64,000 nucleotides of DNA, from positions 124,001 to 188,000 of the forward strand of contig JAXMEB010000003.1 of NCBI GenBank assembly GCA_046348545.1, written 5' to 3'. The notes beneath the pieces were generated by a model. It did no database searches and was not told where the DNA came from. It worked only from the letters and a program-made list of their open reading frames with translations. Shown in pieces: positions 9,783-18,701 of this stretch (positions within the stretch are counted from its first letter, which is position 1; every line of letters starts with the position of its first letter). A program made the position numbers and the translations under genes. The DNA is from JAXMEB01 sp046348545 (GTDB lineage Bacteria; Pseudomonadota; Gammaproteobacteria; Berkiellales; Berkiellaceae).

Positions 9783-10042
9783 ACAGCAACTGATTCGAAT
9801 GACTTTAATTTTACTAAAATTAAATCTACTAAATCACTAACCTTTTTCAGTTCAGTTACTTCAAGTGTTGAGAATTTGATTGAAAATGCTTCTTCAACAC
9901 TAATAATCAAACGAATATGATTCAAGCTGTCCCATGATGATACATCATTCGCAGATAGTTCAGGTACTAGAACGATAGATTCATCTTCGAGTACTTCATG
10001 AAATACTGTCGTTAACACCTTATAAATTGATTCAATGCTCAT
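9779..10042 (-). CDS. Acyl carrier protein
   Basis: An 87-residue acidic helical protein with the phosphopantetheine site in SSWDSLNHIRL (Ser39). AGGA lies 8 bases before the ATG. It sits between a methyltransferase (10 bp spacing) and the FkbH-like gene (4-bp overlap), so it is a dedicated carrier rather than the fatty-acid ACP. It would hold the acyl unit made or loaded by the FkbH protein and deliver it to the MBOAT acyltransferase. Which 4'-phosphopantetheinyl transferase modifies it cannot be seen here. Confidence 0.9.
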   Translation of the reverse strand: MSIESIYKVLTTVFHEVLEDESIVLVPELSANDVSSWDSLNHIRLIISVEEAFSIKFSTLEVTELKKVSDLVDLILVKLKSFESVAV

Positions 10043-10052
10043 ATAATAATTC

Positions 10053-11000
10053 CTATTTTAAAGTGGCAACTACAACTACAGACGTTGTCAATGATTGAGC
10101 TAGAGCTCGTTTCAAACTAATGCCTGTGGCAGGATAAACCTCTGTATGCTCGATGTGATAGCCTGAATGAGACACTAGTTTGAAAACGTCATCTGGATGT
10201 TTAAATAAATAGATATGATCAGGTGCAGGACTATTGCATGGAACGTTGATAAAAAGCTTTCCTCTGGGAGCTAGATTCGATTTCAGGATACTTAGTGCTA
10301 AATGCGGATCTTCAAGATGTTCCAAGATCTCACTCATCACGATTACATCAAATGCTTGCTTGGATTCAATTTTAAAAATATCTTGTTTTTCCAATTTCAA
10401 CTTAGTTGTCTCAGATAGGGATGAAAGAGTTTTTTTTGTGAAGTCTAAACTTGATTGACTGATGTCCCAACCTGTAATAGATTCGCATTTTTCAACAAGT
10501 GTCGCAAAATATAGAAGTATGCCGTGCCCTGGACCTATCTCAAGCAGATGAAAATCCTCGGGAATACTCTGGAGAAAATTTTGGGCATAGTACTGCAACA
10601 CTGCCGTATGATTTGACCATAGAAGTTGAGATAACAAGAGCCCATCCATGTACTTCAACATCACTTCGGTATTGGAATATACAGTTATTAACGCTTCTTC
10701 GAAGTTTTTTAGCCGATACCGATGATAACGCCTGAAGTATAGTTCTTCTTCCAAGACTGCCTCGCACATCCATTTATAACCTGAGATTAACTCAGTTAGC
10801 CTATCAGGATAGATGTTTAGGATGATCTTTGAGAGTTTTTCTGCAAAAACAATACTCTCGGTAGTCATTAGTTGCAGCCGTTGTGTCAGAAATTTTTCAT
10901 GTTGCCGCCAAGCTTGCAGGACTTCTTGAAAGATGCGATACATGGAGGGTGCAGAAGTTCCTATAGGAACTGTATCAGTTTGTATTTTAGTGTCTAACAT
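10053..11000 (-). CDS. Class I SAM-dependent methyltransferase of the acyl module
   Basis: About 315 residues. The N-terminal half is helical. The C-terminal Rossmann domain holds LEIGPGHGILLYFA (motif I) and ITGWDISQSSLDF (acidic loop). MSEILEHLEDP, typical of Methyltransf_11/12-type enzymes, follows it. The start at 11000 (ATG) is preferred over an in-frame TTG at 11009; neither has a strong ribosome site. It is the first gene of the minus-strand acyl operon, 10 bp before the ACP. It may methylate the acyl unit (for example an O-methyl group) or the sugar; the substrate is unknown. Confidence 0.82.
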   Translation of the reverse strand: MLDTKIQTDTVPIGTSAPSMYRIFQEVLQAWRQHEKFLTQRLQLMTTESIVFAEKLSKIILNIYPDRLTELISGYKWMCEAVLEEELYFRRYHRYRLKNFEEALITVYSNTEVMLKYMDGLLLSQLLWSNHTAVLQYYAQNFLQSIPEDFHLLEIGPGHGILLYFATLVEKCESITGWDISQSSLDFTKKTLSSLSETTKLKLEKQDIFKIESKQAFDVIVMSEILEHLEDPHLALSILKSNLAPRGKLFINVPCNSPAPDHIYLFKHPDDVFKLVSHSGYHIEHTEVYPATGISLKRALAQSLTTSVVVVATLK

Positions 11001-11334
11001 ATCAAGCAAAGCTTATTCCAGTTGAATCATAGATCCACGTCGCGGATTCTACCATAGGTCAACGATACAGAGAAACATAATCATACAAGTAATAGATATT
11101 AGCAAAGGGGGTGTGGTTTGTAATTAAACTTAAGATACAATGCAAACTACTCACGTTAGAGTCATTTCAATCAAAGAAGATTTTAAACCATGATCCAAAT
11201 TTGTAGTAAGATATGATTCTTAATTAGCTTTGAAAAGGCGTTGGCAATGCTGCTGAGTTAAGTGATGACCCTTTGAAATAGTACTAATTGTGATTTTATA
11301 GCATTAATTTTTTGGTAAATGATGCGCAGGCTAG
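11001..11334. other. Divergent intergenic region between acyl module and pseG
   Basis: 334 bp of A+T-rich DNA separate the leftward acyl operon from the rightward pseG operon, so promoters for both should lie here. I see no coding potential and no RNA gene. A plausible rightward promoter is listed separately. The leftward promoter is not obvious. Confidence 0.6.
11273..11301 (+). promoter_or_regulatory. Candidate sigma-70 promoter for pseG operon
   Basis: TTGAAA (11273-11278) and TTATAG (11296-11301) are separated by 17 bp, about 30 bp before the pseG start. It is the only good match close to the gene. Prediction from sequence only. Confidence 0.4.
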
Positions 11335-12390
11335 ATGATGGATGATGGGATTATTTATATTAGAGTTGATGCTTCACAAACCATAGGTTGCGGGCACGTC
11401 TATAGATGTTTAACCTTGGCTGAACGCTTGCGCAATGCATCAAAATGCTCTATTGAATTCATTATGAAAAAATTGCCTGGAGATATGCAAAATTTCATAA
11501 CAGGCAAAGGATTTTCTGTACACTCAATGCCTGAAAAAGATTATTATAACTCAAAGTCAGACTTTGAATTTACCCGATCCATTATAGAGAAGAGCTCTGT
11601 AACTAGGAAAATACTTATTATTGATCATTATGATTTAGGATATGATTGGGAAGAATGGTTTTATAGAAATTGTGACATTGTATTAGTAATTGATGACCTG
11701 ATAGATAAAAAGCATTGCTGTCATTTTCTATTAAATCAAACGCCATTTGTAAAAGAAAATTCATATACTTCCTTGGTTAGCAATAATGCCCAACTTCTGT
11801 TGGGGGAAAAATATATTTTATTAAGACCGGAATTTGAAAGAATTAGGCCCAAGGTCAATATAGAAAAAAATTATTCAGAGCCAAGGTTCCATATTTTTTT
11901 TGGAAGCAATGATACCAAAAATTATTCCTATAAGTATTCCAAGATTATGCTAGATCACTTTGATACCATTTCCTTGAAAGTAATACAGCCTAATTTAAAT
12001 GCTAATACATGGGCAGCGTTAAAGAGGAAATATAAGAGCCGGATAACTATCATTGACAAGCCTATAAGTATGCCTGAGACAATGAGTGATTGTGACCTTG
12101 CTTTGGGGGCTCCAGGAATGACAACGTGGGAAAGAGCCACATTGGGCCTAGCGGGTATCTATATAGCAACAAATAAAAATCAAACACAGATTTTAAGGAA
12201 ACTAGATGATATAGGGTTTTGTCATTATATTGGGCTTGCAGATGAAATTGACGATAATTTTTTCATCGAAAAAGTAAAAACAATATTGAATGAAAAACAA
12301 ATACTTAAGAAAATGTCATCATTTGGTTTTAATCAAATTGATGCGCAAGGGGTTGAGAGAGTTACAAATATTGTTTTAAACATTAAGTAG
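11335..12390 (+). CDS. pseG: UDP-2,4-diacetamido-2,4,6-trideoxy-beta-L-altropyranose hydrolase, PseG
   Basis: GT-B-like hydrolase that removes UDP in the fourth step of pseudaminic acid synthesis. The N-terminal RVDASQTIGCGHVYRC segment holds the GxGH(V/I)xR signature of PseG, with H21 the likely general base. GAPGMTTWERATLGLAGI near the C-terminus matches the UDP-binding region shared with MurG. Two adjacent ATGs (11335, 11338) are possible; the second has better spacing to AGG. Length 351 is slightly above the Campylobacter protein. It is followed 8 bp later by pseH. Confidence 0.92.
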   Translation: MMDDGIIYIRVDASQTIGCGHVYRCLTLAERLRNASKCSIEFIMKKLPGDMQNFITGKGFSVHSMPEKDYYNSKSDFEFTRSIIEKSSVTRKILIIDHYDLGYDWEEWFYRNCDIVLVIDDLIDKKHCCHFLLNQTPFVKENSYTSLVSNNAQLLLGEKYILLRPEFERIRPKVNIEKNYSEPRFHIFFGSNDTKNYSYKYSKIMLDHFDTISLKVIQPNLNANTWAALKRKYKSRITIIDKPISMPETMSDCDLALGAPGMTTWERATLGLAGIYIATNKNQTQILRKLDDIGFCHYIGLADEIDDNFFIEKVKTILNEKQILKKMSSFGFNQIDAQGVERVTNIVLNIK

Positions 12391-12398
12391 GAGAAACA

Positions 12399-12914
12399 TT
12401 GGAAACTACAGATGTCAAATTGCAGCTCTATAGTGACGAACATGTGTCAATGACAGTAGAATGGCTAAAAAAGGATTTTATCAAAAAGAATTTTTGTACA
12501 ATTGATGATATTTCAATTGAAAAACATAAAGCATGGTTGTCTGAAAATCAAGATGTTTGTAAATGGGCTATATATGTTGATGAGCATATAGGAAACATAT
12601 TTATTTTTCTTGATCAAAAACATTTTTCTGGATATATGCAAATCTATATAGGGAGTGAGAAGCATCACGGAAGAGGAATAGGTTATCGAGCTATGCAAAT
12701 GGTGATAGATTACTCCTTTGCGACTATTGGGTTGCATCGTCTTTGGCTGCACTGCTACCCAGAAAATATAGTAGCTGCTAGGCTATATAAAAAGCTGGGT
12801 TTTATATATGAAGGTTGTGAACGTGAGGCAATTTATCGAGACGGAATGTTTATTTCTCAGGACAGATGGTCATTGTTGGAGAGAGATTGGATGCAAGGAA
12901 GTGGCTTTTCATGA
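12399..12914 (+). CDS. pseH: UDP-4-amino-4,6-dideoxy-N-acetyl-beta-L-altrosamine N-acetyltransferase, PseH
   Basis: A 171-residue GNAT enzyme that acetylates the C4 amine of the PseC product using acetyl-CoA. The acetyl-CoA loop is seen in HHGRGIGYRAM, and HPENI-type and ARLYKKLGFIYEG segments follow, as in RimJ/PseH proteins. The start is TTG at 12399, chosen because TAGGAG ends 5-6 bases upstream. The stop overlaps the next gene's ATG by 4 bp. Location between pseG and the rest of the pse genes makes the assignment secure. Confidence 0.9.
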   Translation: METTDVKLQLYSDEHVSMTVEWLKKDFIKKNFCTIDDISIEKHKAWLSENQDVCKWAIYVDEHIGNIFIFLDQKHFSGYMQIYIGSEKHHGRGIGYRAMQMVIDYSFATIGLHRLWLHCYPENIVAARLYKKLGFIYEGCEREAIYRDGMFISQDRWSLLERDWMQGSGFS

Positions 12915-13597
12915 GATGCGCAATAATGCAACCGACCTATTTCCCATGGGCAGGATATTTTAATTTAATGACCAAGGTAGATTATTTTGTTTTTTTTGAT
13001 GATTCGCAGTTTCAGAAATCAAGTTGGCACCATAGGAATAAATTTTTAGTAAATGGGGAGCCGCGCTGGGTCACAGTCCCTGTCGTCAGAGAGTTTCTAG
13101 GTCAACTGATTTGTAACAGTAAATTAGATCTTCAATCGAATTGGAGAAGGAAGCACTATGAACTTATCAAACATAATTATCAAGGGTGTCAATATTTTAG
13201 CTGTATTGAATCCCTTTTGGAAATCATATTAGATTGTTCTATTCTTTCCTTATCTGAATTGAATATTTCAATTATTAAAGAGATTTGCAATATTATTGGT
13301 TTGAAGATCAAATTTCTATGTTCAAGTCATCTGGGTGTGGAGGGTGAAAGAACTAACAAAATCATTGGCATTTGTGATTTAATCGGATGCAATGAATATA
13401 TTTCGCCGCCGGGGGCAAGGGAATATCTTGAGGAAGATAATTTTTTGGTCCTTACCGATATAAAGCTTAGTTTTAATGATTTTGTTCCTCGTTCATATGA
13501 ACAGAAAAATAGGAATAGTTTTCAAGGATATCTCTCGATCGTCGATGTGCTTGCAAATATTGGCCCATCTGAAACGCATCGATACATCTCAATATGA
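12911..13597 (+). CDS. WbqC-like family protein
   Basis: 228 residues beginning MRCAIMQPTYFPWAGYFNL, the characteristic start of WbqC-family proteins. FFDDSQFQKSSWHHRNK and WRRKHYELIKHNY follow. The ATG at 12911 overlaps the pseH stop (ATGA); a longer in-frame extension from 12866 lies inside pseH and is unlikely. The family is common in O-antigen clusters that contain modified amino sugars, and some members are proposed acyl or aminoacyl transferases, but the activity is unsettled. Here it probably modifies the pseudaminic-type sugar or the glycan containing it. Confidence 0.85.
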   Translation: MRCAIMQPTYFPWAGYFNLMTKVDYFVFFDDSQFQKSSWHHRNKFLVNGEPRWVTVPVVREFLGQLICNSKLDLQSNWRRKHYELIKHNYQGCQYFSCIESLLEIILDCSILSLSELNISIIKEICNIIGLKIKFLCSSHLGVEGERTNKIIGICDLIGCNEYISPPGAREYLEEDNFLVLTDIKLSFNDFVPRSYEQKNRNSFQGYLSIVDVLANIGPSETHRYISI

Positions 13598-13621
13598 AAT
13601 CCATAATTTGAAGGGGTAAAT

Positions 13622-14512
13622 ATGATTACATCTAAATATACAGTAAAGTCAAATTCCGATTATGGGTTCTTTCAAATTAGTCCCACCCCTACAAATGAAG
13701 AAATCTCCAAATATTATGCGGACGAATTTTATTCTAGATCATATCCACGAGTGAACAATTCTTCATTAGAATTTCAAGAGCGTGATGAAGAATATAACAA
13801 CTCTAGAAGAGAGGATATGTATGATTATCTTAACCGCATATTTAAAGCACCCATTACAGGCATGAATATTTTTGATTTTGGGTGTGGTTGGGGCCATAAT
13901 CTGAAGTTTTTTAAAGATCGTGGAGTAAATTGCTATGGTTGCGACCCTGCAATCGAAGCGGTCGATTATTGTCAAAGCCAAGGTTTAAATGTAGTAGAGA
14001 CCAAAATCCACACTGTAGAGCTTTTTGAAAATTTAAAATTTGATGTTGTTTTTTTGCTTAATGTTTTAGAGCATCTTGCAAACCCTGTCGAGACGATTGC
14101 TGAAATAAAGAAAAAAGTACTGAAGAAGAATGGGGTTTTGATATTAGAGGTTCCAAATGATTTCAATGCTTTTCAGGAGTGTGCAAAATTAGTGCACGAG
14201 CTTCCGCGCTGGTGGGTGGCTCCACCTGCACATTTAAATTATTTTAATAGGAGCACACTAAGTGCGCTTTTAGAAGGTGAGGGATTTGAAATTGCCCATA
14301 TTACCGCAACATTCCCAATGGAATTGTTTTTACTTTTTGGTGAAAATTATATCAAAAATCCTGAGCTAGGCCGTGCATGCCATGAGAAGAAGGTCACTTT
14401 CGAGACGAATCTCAAAAAATTCGGATTTAAACAAGAATTGGAGTCATTTTACAAAAGCTTATTGGATGCAAATCTAGGAAGGCAAATACTTGTTTATGCG
14501 CGTTCAATTTAG
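13622..14512 (+). CDS. Class I SAM-dependent methyltransferase
   Basis: 296 residues. SAM-binding motif FDFGCGWGHNLKFF is at about 84-97, CYGCDPAIEAV gives the acidic loop, and LNVLEHLANPVE is the post-II motif. The N-terminal part (ISPTPTNEEISKYYADEFYS) resembles Methyltransf_23-type sugar and ubiquinone-like methyltransferases. It lies between the WbqC-like gene (24 bp) and the MBL-fold gene (27 bp) on the same strand, in the middle of the pse operon. It probably methylates a sugar hydroxyl or an N-acyl group of the nonulosonic acid; the exact target cannot be deduced. Confidence 0.82.
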   Translation: MITSKYTVKSNSDYGFFQISPTPTNEEISKYYADEFYSRSYPRVNNSSLEFQERDEEYNNSRREDMYDYLNRIFKAPITGMNIFDFGCGWGHNLKFFKDRGVNCYGCDPAIEAVDYCQSQGLNVVETKIHTVELFENLKFDVVFLLNVLEHLANPVETIAEIKKKVLKKNGVLILEVPNDFNAFQECAKLVHELPRWWVAPPAHLNYFNRSTLSALLEGEGFEIAHITATFPMELFLLFGENYIKNPELGRACHEKKVTFETNLKKFGFKQELESFYKSLLDANLGRQILVYARSI

Positions 14513-14539
14513 CTTTAATGTTTACTAGGAGTTGATTTT

Positions 14540-15829
14540 ATGCGAATTCAAAACATTGCTGGCGCTACTGCAGTTTTAGAGCATAATGGTGTTAGGATCT
14601 TGTTTGATCCTTGGATGGACGAAGGAATTTTTCATGGTGCCTGGTATCATTACCCTCCTTCAAAGGTTTCATTGGAAGATTTGGGGCGAATTGATTTTAT
14701 CTATATATCACATATTCATGAGGATCACTGTTCCCCTGGTACCCTTTCAAAGTTGAATAACGATGCCGAAATAATAATTTTAGATAGGAAGCCAAATTTA
14801 GTCGCTAAATTTTTGGATAATCATAAGTTTAAGTTCAAGAAAATACATCTAGTACAAGCTAGGAAACCTAAAGAAATATTGTCGAATCTTTCAATTGATA
14901 TGATAGAAGGTGATCCCGCGAATCCAATGGCACATGCTATAGATTCGACATTAATTCTGAAATGGGACGACTATATCATTGTAAATGCAAATGATTGTTT
15001 ACCCTATAAGGATGGAATGGATTACATTTTGGGGCATTATCAGAAGATTGATATTGCATTGATTCCATATGCCGGTGGGTCTGGATATCCGTCATGTTAT
15101 TTGAATTTAACAGACGAAGAAAAGGAGCTGGAAAGGAATAGGATTATAGAAAATAAATTGGAAGCTTTTTTATATAATGCTAATTATTTAAAACCAAATT
15201 ATGTAATGCCTTTTGCAGACCAATACGTTGTTAGCGGTTCTCGTTCTCATTTGGATCAATTCATCGCGCATCCGCATAGTCCAGGCGTTGTTGAGGAATA
15301 TGTTAGGGATAAAGTATTTTTAAGTAAACTACTGCTTCTTAATTCTGGACAGGCTTTTGACTTTGAGCGTGGTCAAAAATTACCACCTGACTCATTTTGT
15401 CATACAACTCGAGAAGATAGGAGGGTATATTTGCAAAAAATTATTTCTCAGAAATATGACCACGAGCATTTTAATCTAAATCCATCTGTTGCGTTGCACA
15501 GATTAGTTTCATATGCTCGAGAGCGGCTATGGAAAGTACAAAATGAAAAAGGGTTTAAACTGGAATTCCAATTTTACTTAGATGCTGTCGATTTGGAAAG
15601 ACGTTTTAAGATTGACTTGGCTTCGGACCTTGTTGAGGAAGTTTCGATTCATTGCAAATGTGTCGAGCCATATTTAAGAATTTCTGTGACAGGCACATTG
15701 TTGATGTTACTATTAATTGGTCATATTTCTTGGAATATTGCAGATGCAGCATTGTTTATTGATTATGAGCGCCGCCCTAATGTCTATGATGCTCGTATTT
15801 ATGAATTTTTAAACTACTTGAAGGCTTAA
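14540..15829 (+). CDS. Metallo-beta-lactamase-fold hydrolase of the pse cluster
   Basis: 429 residues. YISHIHEDHCSP carries the HxHxDH zinc motif (H58, H60, D62, H63). An earlier GVRILFDPWMDEG segment and later NANDCLPY and MPFADQY segments fit UlaG/CMP-Neu5Ac-hydroxylase-like MBL proteins. The last 120 residues form a separate C-terminal region. No Rieske Cys/His pair is present, so it is not a standard CMP-sialate hydroxylase. It is 4 bp before pseI, so it is surely coexpressed. It may act on a nucleotide-activated nonulosonic acid. Function unassigned. Confidence 0.8.
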   Translation: MRIQNIAGATAVLEHNGVRILFDPWMDEGIFHGAWYHYPPSKVSLEDLGRIDFIYISHIHEDHCSPGTLSKLNNDAEIIILDRKPNLVAKFLDNHKFKFKKIHLVQARKPKEILSNLSIDMIEGDPANPMAHAIDSTLILKWDDYIIVNANDCLPYKDGMDYILGHYQKIDIALIPYAGGSGYPSCYLNLTDEEKELERNRIIENKLEAFLYNANYLKPNYVMPFADQYVVSGSRSHLDQFIAHPHSPGVVEEYVRDKVFLSKLLLLNSGQAFDFERGQKLPPDSFCHTTREDRRVYLQKIISQKYDHEHFNLNPSVALHRLVSYARERLWKVQNEKGFKLEFQFYLDAVDLERRFKIDLASDLVEEVSIHCKCVEPYLRISVTGTLLMLLLIGHISWNIADAALFIDYERRPNVYDARIYEFLNYLKA

Positions 15830-15832
15830 TAA

Positions 15833-16882
15833 ATGTCTGTCATTATTCAAAACCGAGAAATTAGTCATAATTCCAAACCTCTCATTATTGCTGAGATGTC
15901 GGCGAATCACGGACAATCAATAGAGAAAGCGTTGAAAATTGTAGATGCTGCTTCAAAAGCGGGCGCTGATGCAATTAAGCTTCAGACTTTGAAACCTGAA
16001 GGAATTACTCTAGATATTGATACATCTGATTTTTTTATATCAGATGAAAGTAATCAATGGAAAGGGCAAACTCTACATGAATTATATCAACAAGCCTATT
16101 TACCCTGGGAGTGGCACGGGCCAATATTTGAAAGGGCTAAAGAACTTGGGTTAATTGCGTTTAGTACGCCATTCGACTTGAGTGCAGTTGATTTTTTAGA
16201 AACATTGAATGTGCCCTGCTACAAAATAAGCTCTGCTGAAAATCGAGATATTCCTCTGTTGAGAAAGGTAGCCAAGACAGGGAAGCCACTTATTATGTCA
16301 ACTGGCATGGCGAGTATTAGTGAACTTGCCGAATCGGTGTCTGCTATACGGGAAGAGGGCTGCATGGATTTAATATTACTCAAATGTACTTGCGCGTACC
16401 CCGCATTACCCTCAGAAGCAAATTTGAGAACCATCCCACATTTAAGAGAATTATTTCAATGTGAGGTCGGTATTTCTGATCATTCAGAAGGAATTGGCTT
16501 AGCAATAGCAAGTATCGCATTGGGCGCTCGAGTCATTGAAAAGCATTTTATGCTCTCAAGAGATGAGCAATCGTTGGATGCAAATTTTTCATTGGTGCCT
16601 GACGAGTTGAATTCATTAGTTGTTGAGGTAGCTAGAGCATATGAAGCTTTGGGATGTGTTCAATACGGACCTTCAGATTCAGAATTGCCCTCACTTAAAT
16701 ATAGACGCTCACTCTATGTTGTAGAAGATCTGCGGAAAGGAGACATGATTAGTGAGAGGAATATCCGCTCAATTCGTCCTGGCTACGGATTGGAGCCAAA
16801 ATATTATCCTTTTGTAATCGGGAAAAGAGCCGCAAGAGATTTAAAAAAAGGCGATCCTGTAAAGTGGGATGCAATATATTAA
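15833..16882 (+). CDS. pseI: Pseudaminic acid synthase, PseI
   Basis: Condenses phosphoenolpyruvate with 2,4-diacetamido-2,4,6-trideoxy-L-altrose. The NeuB TIM barrel begins with KPLIIAEMSANHGQSIEKAL and AGADAIKLQT. EVGISDHSEGIGLAIA and GARVIEKHFMLSRDEQSLDANFS form the active site. The last 60 residues are an SAF (antifreeze-like) domain (VVEDLRKGDMI to FVIGKRAARDLKKGDP). At 349 residues it is full length. The SMxANHG form and the ISDHSEG motif fit PseI rather than NeuB or LegI, and the surrounding pse genes agree. Confidence 0.93.
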   Translation: MSVIIQNREISHNSKPLIIAEMSANHGQSIEKALKIVDAASKAGADAIKLQTLKPEGITLDIDTSDFFISDESNQWKGQTLHELYQQAYLPWEWHGPIFERAKELGLIAFSTPFDLSAVDFLETLNVPCYKISSAENRDIPLLRKVAKTGKPLIMSTGMASISELAESVSAIREEGCMDLILLKCTCAYPALPSEANLRTIPHLRELFQCEVGISDHSEGIGLAIASIALGARVIEKHFMLSRDEQSLDANFSLVPDELNSLVVEVARAYEALGCVQYGPSDSELPSLKYRRSLYVVEDLRKGDMISERNIRSIRPGYGLEPKYYPFVIGKRAARDLKKGDPVKWDAIY

Positions 16883-16883
16883 T

Positions 16884-18638
16884 ATGAAGATTTTTTTCTT
16901 TTCGCCCTTTTCTGCAATTTGGTCTCACTCATTTCCCGAGGCGTTAATTGCGGAATCGTTGAAAAATACGGGCCATGAAATAAAGTATATCTATTGCGAC
17001 AAGTCTTTTGAAGGTTTTTGCACAGCAATGGCTGCAGTCGGTTTAACAAATAATGCAAGCGTAGCAGACAAAGAAAAAATTTGCTTAAAATGTAAGCAGA
17101 GAAAAGACACTATCTTTCGAAACTTTAATTTTGATGGCTATAGTATTAAAAGTTTCTTATCGGCTGATGACTATATTGAGATTGATTCGATTCTGGAAAG
17201 TGTTACTCAACAGGACTTTCATAAACTCTCTATTGATGATATCGAGATCGGAAAAATAGCTCTATATCAAGCCATATTAGAACTAAAGAAAATATCGCTA
17301 GAATTCAAGGATGAGCAATGGATTCGAGTAAAGATAGATTTAAAAAATACTTTGATGACTTTTTTTGCGGTTCGTAAAATATTTTGGAGCGAAAAGCCTG
17401 ATATTGTTATTTTATATAACTCCCTTTACTCAGTTAATCACGTTGTTTGTAAGCTTGCTCAAAAGTATCAAATTAGGCAATATTTTATGCACGCAAGTGG
17501 GAGCCTTGCCCATAAATCAGAAACAATGATTTTGGGAGAAGGTGATGCTTTTAAATATTATAAAAAATTGTTGAAATTTTGGGAAGTTGAAAAGTATAAC
17601 CCCTGTTCCATATCCGAATTAAAGCAAGTATCGATGCATATTATCGCTGCTATAAGAGCAAGCACTCTTTTTTCCTATTCAATTAAAGTAGGAAAGGAAC
17701 AGCCAGACGTAATTTCATATTTTCAAGTAAAGCGGCATCAGAAAATATTGCTCGCAACAATGAGCAGTAATGATGAAAGGTATGCAGCGAATATTATTAA
17801 TGCATTTCACCAGAGTGAAAATGTGTTGTTTCAAACGCAGACTGAATGGCTTGCTGCTCTAATTAATTATGTAAAGCCAAGAAGAGATCTTTTTTTGATT
17901 ATACGCGTTCATCCTCGAGAGTTTCCTAATCGAAGGGAATCTGTTAAATCAGAAAATTCAAGTCAACTTGAGAGTCTGCTATTAAATCTACCAGAAAATG
18001 TAAAAGTTAATTGGCCTTCAGATGGTATATCTTTATATCACCTTGCACAAGAAATAGATCTTTGTTTAAATTCATGGTCAAGTGCAGGGAAGGAGCTCGC
18101 GGCGTTAGGAATTCCTGTTTTGTTGTATTCAAAGGAGATTCAGGTATATCCTGCAGATATTAACTATCTAGCTGAAGATATAGATTCGTATTTTTTAGAA
18201 TTAGAGAAAGCATTGAAGAATGGGTGGAGTTTTGAAAATGTTCGTAAGGCATATCGATGGTATGCAGTCGAGTATTTCAGAACGACTTTGGATCTTTCAG
18301 ATAGTTTTAGAAATGTAAATAGCAATCTGATTAATAGAGTATTGAGAAAAATAATAACCTCTGTATTTGATTCTGGACTAGACTACCTTGACTGCAAGCG
18401 CAGAGCTAGGTCGTTGAAGACATCTAGTATTATCAGAGAGATTATCGAAAAAGGAAAAGATTCATATTTAGATATTTTGAGTGAAAAAAGGAATGGACCG
18501 CATGGTCATTTTTCGGAAACCTCTGCGCTCAAATCGATTTTGTATGAAATATACATGATATTGAAAAGAAATAACAGGAAAATGACGCCGCTTTTAATCA
18601 ACATAAAGAATTATATCGACCTAGACGCAGGCACATGA
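16884..18638 (+). CDS. GT-B-like glycosyltransferase, possible nonulosonic acid transferase
   Basis: About 584 residues, starting MKIFFFSPFSAIWSHSFPEA; ATG at 16884, one base after the pseI stop. The N-terminal half has a CLKCKQRK cysteine pair. The C-terminal half has LFLIIRVHPREFPNRR and NSWSSAGKELAALGIPVLLYS, the latter like the donor-binding region of capsule-type and CDP-glycerol-type GT-B transferases. Its direct coupling to pseI makes it the best candidate for the transferase using the CMP-sugar, but that is an inference. The final 120 residues are basic and lack known motifs. Confidence 0.65.
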   Translation: MKIFFFSPFSAIWSHSFPEALIAESLKNTGHEIKYIYCDKSFEGFCTAMAAVGLTNNASVADKEKICLKCKQRKDTIFRNFNFDGYSIKSFLSADDYIEIDSILESVTQQDFHKLSIDDIEIGKIALYQAILELKKISLEFKDEQWIRVKIDLKNTLMTFFAVRKIFWSEKPDIVILYNSLYSVNHVVCKLAQKYQIRQYFMHASGSLAHKSETMILGEGDAFKYYKKLLKFWEVEKYNPCSISELKQVSMHIIAAIRASTLFSYSIKVGKEQPDVISYFQVKRHQKILLATMSSNDERYAANIINAFHQSENVLFQTQTEWLAALINYVKPRRDLFLIIRVHPREFPNRRESVKSENSSQLESLLLNLPENVKVNWPSDGISLYHLAQEIDLCLNSWSSAGKELAALGIPVLLYSKEIQVYPADINYLAEDIDSYFLELEKALKNGWSFENVRKAYRWYAVEYFRTTLDLSDSFRNVNSNLINRVLRKIITSVFDSGLDYLDCKRRARSLKTSSIIREIIEKGKDSYLDILSEKRNGPHGHFSETSALKSILYEIYMILKRNNRKMTPLLINIKNYIDLDAGT

Positions 18639-18701
18639 CGAATTATCAGTTATTTTAGGGCGGTTTATTTATTTGTGAAAACATTTAACTGGAGACTTCT
18701 T

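Noticed and set aside
12866..12910. Longer N-terminus for the WbqC-like protein
   Set aside because: It would lie inside pseH; the MRCAIMQPTYFPW start at 12911 matches the family and overlaps the stop in the usual ATGA way.
16869..16883. Upstream start for the glycosyltransferase after pseI (MQYIN...)
   Set aside because: It lies within the pseI 3' end; ATG at 16884 directly follows the stop and gives the natural MKIFFFSPF start.
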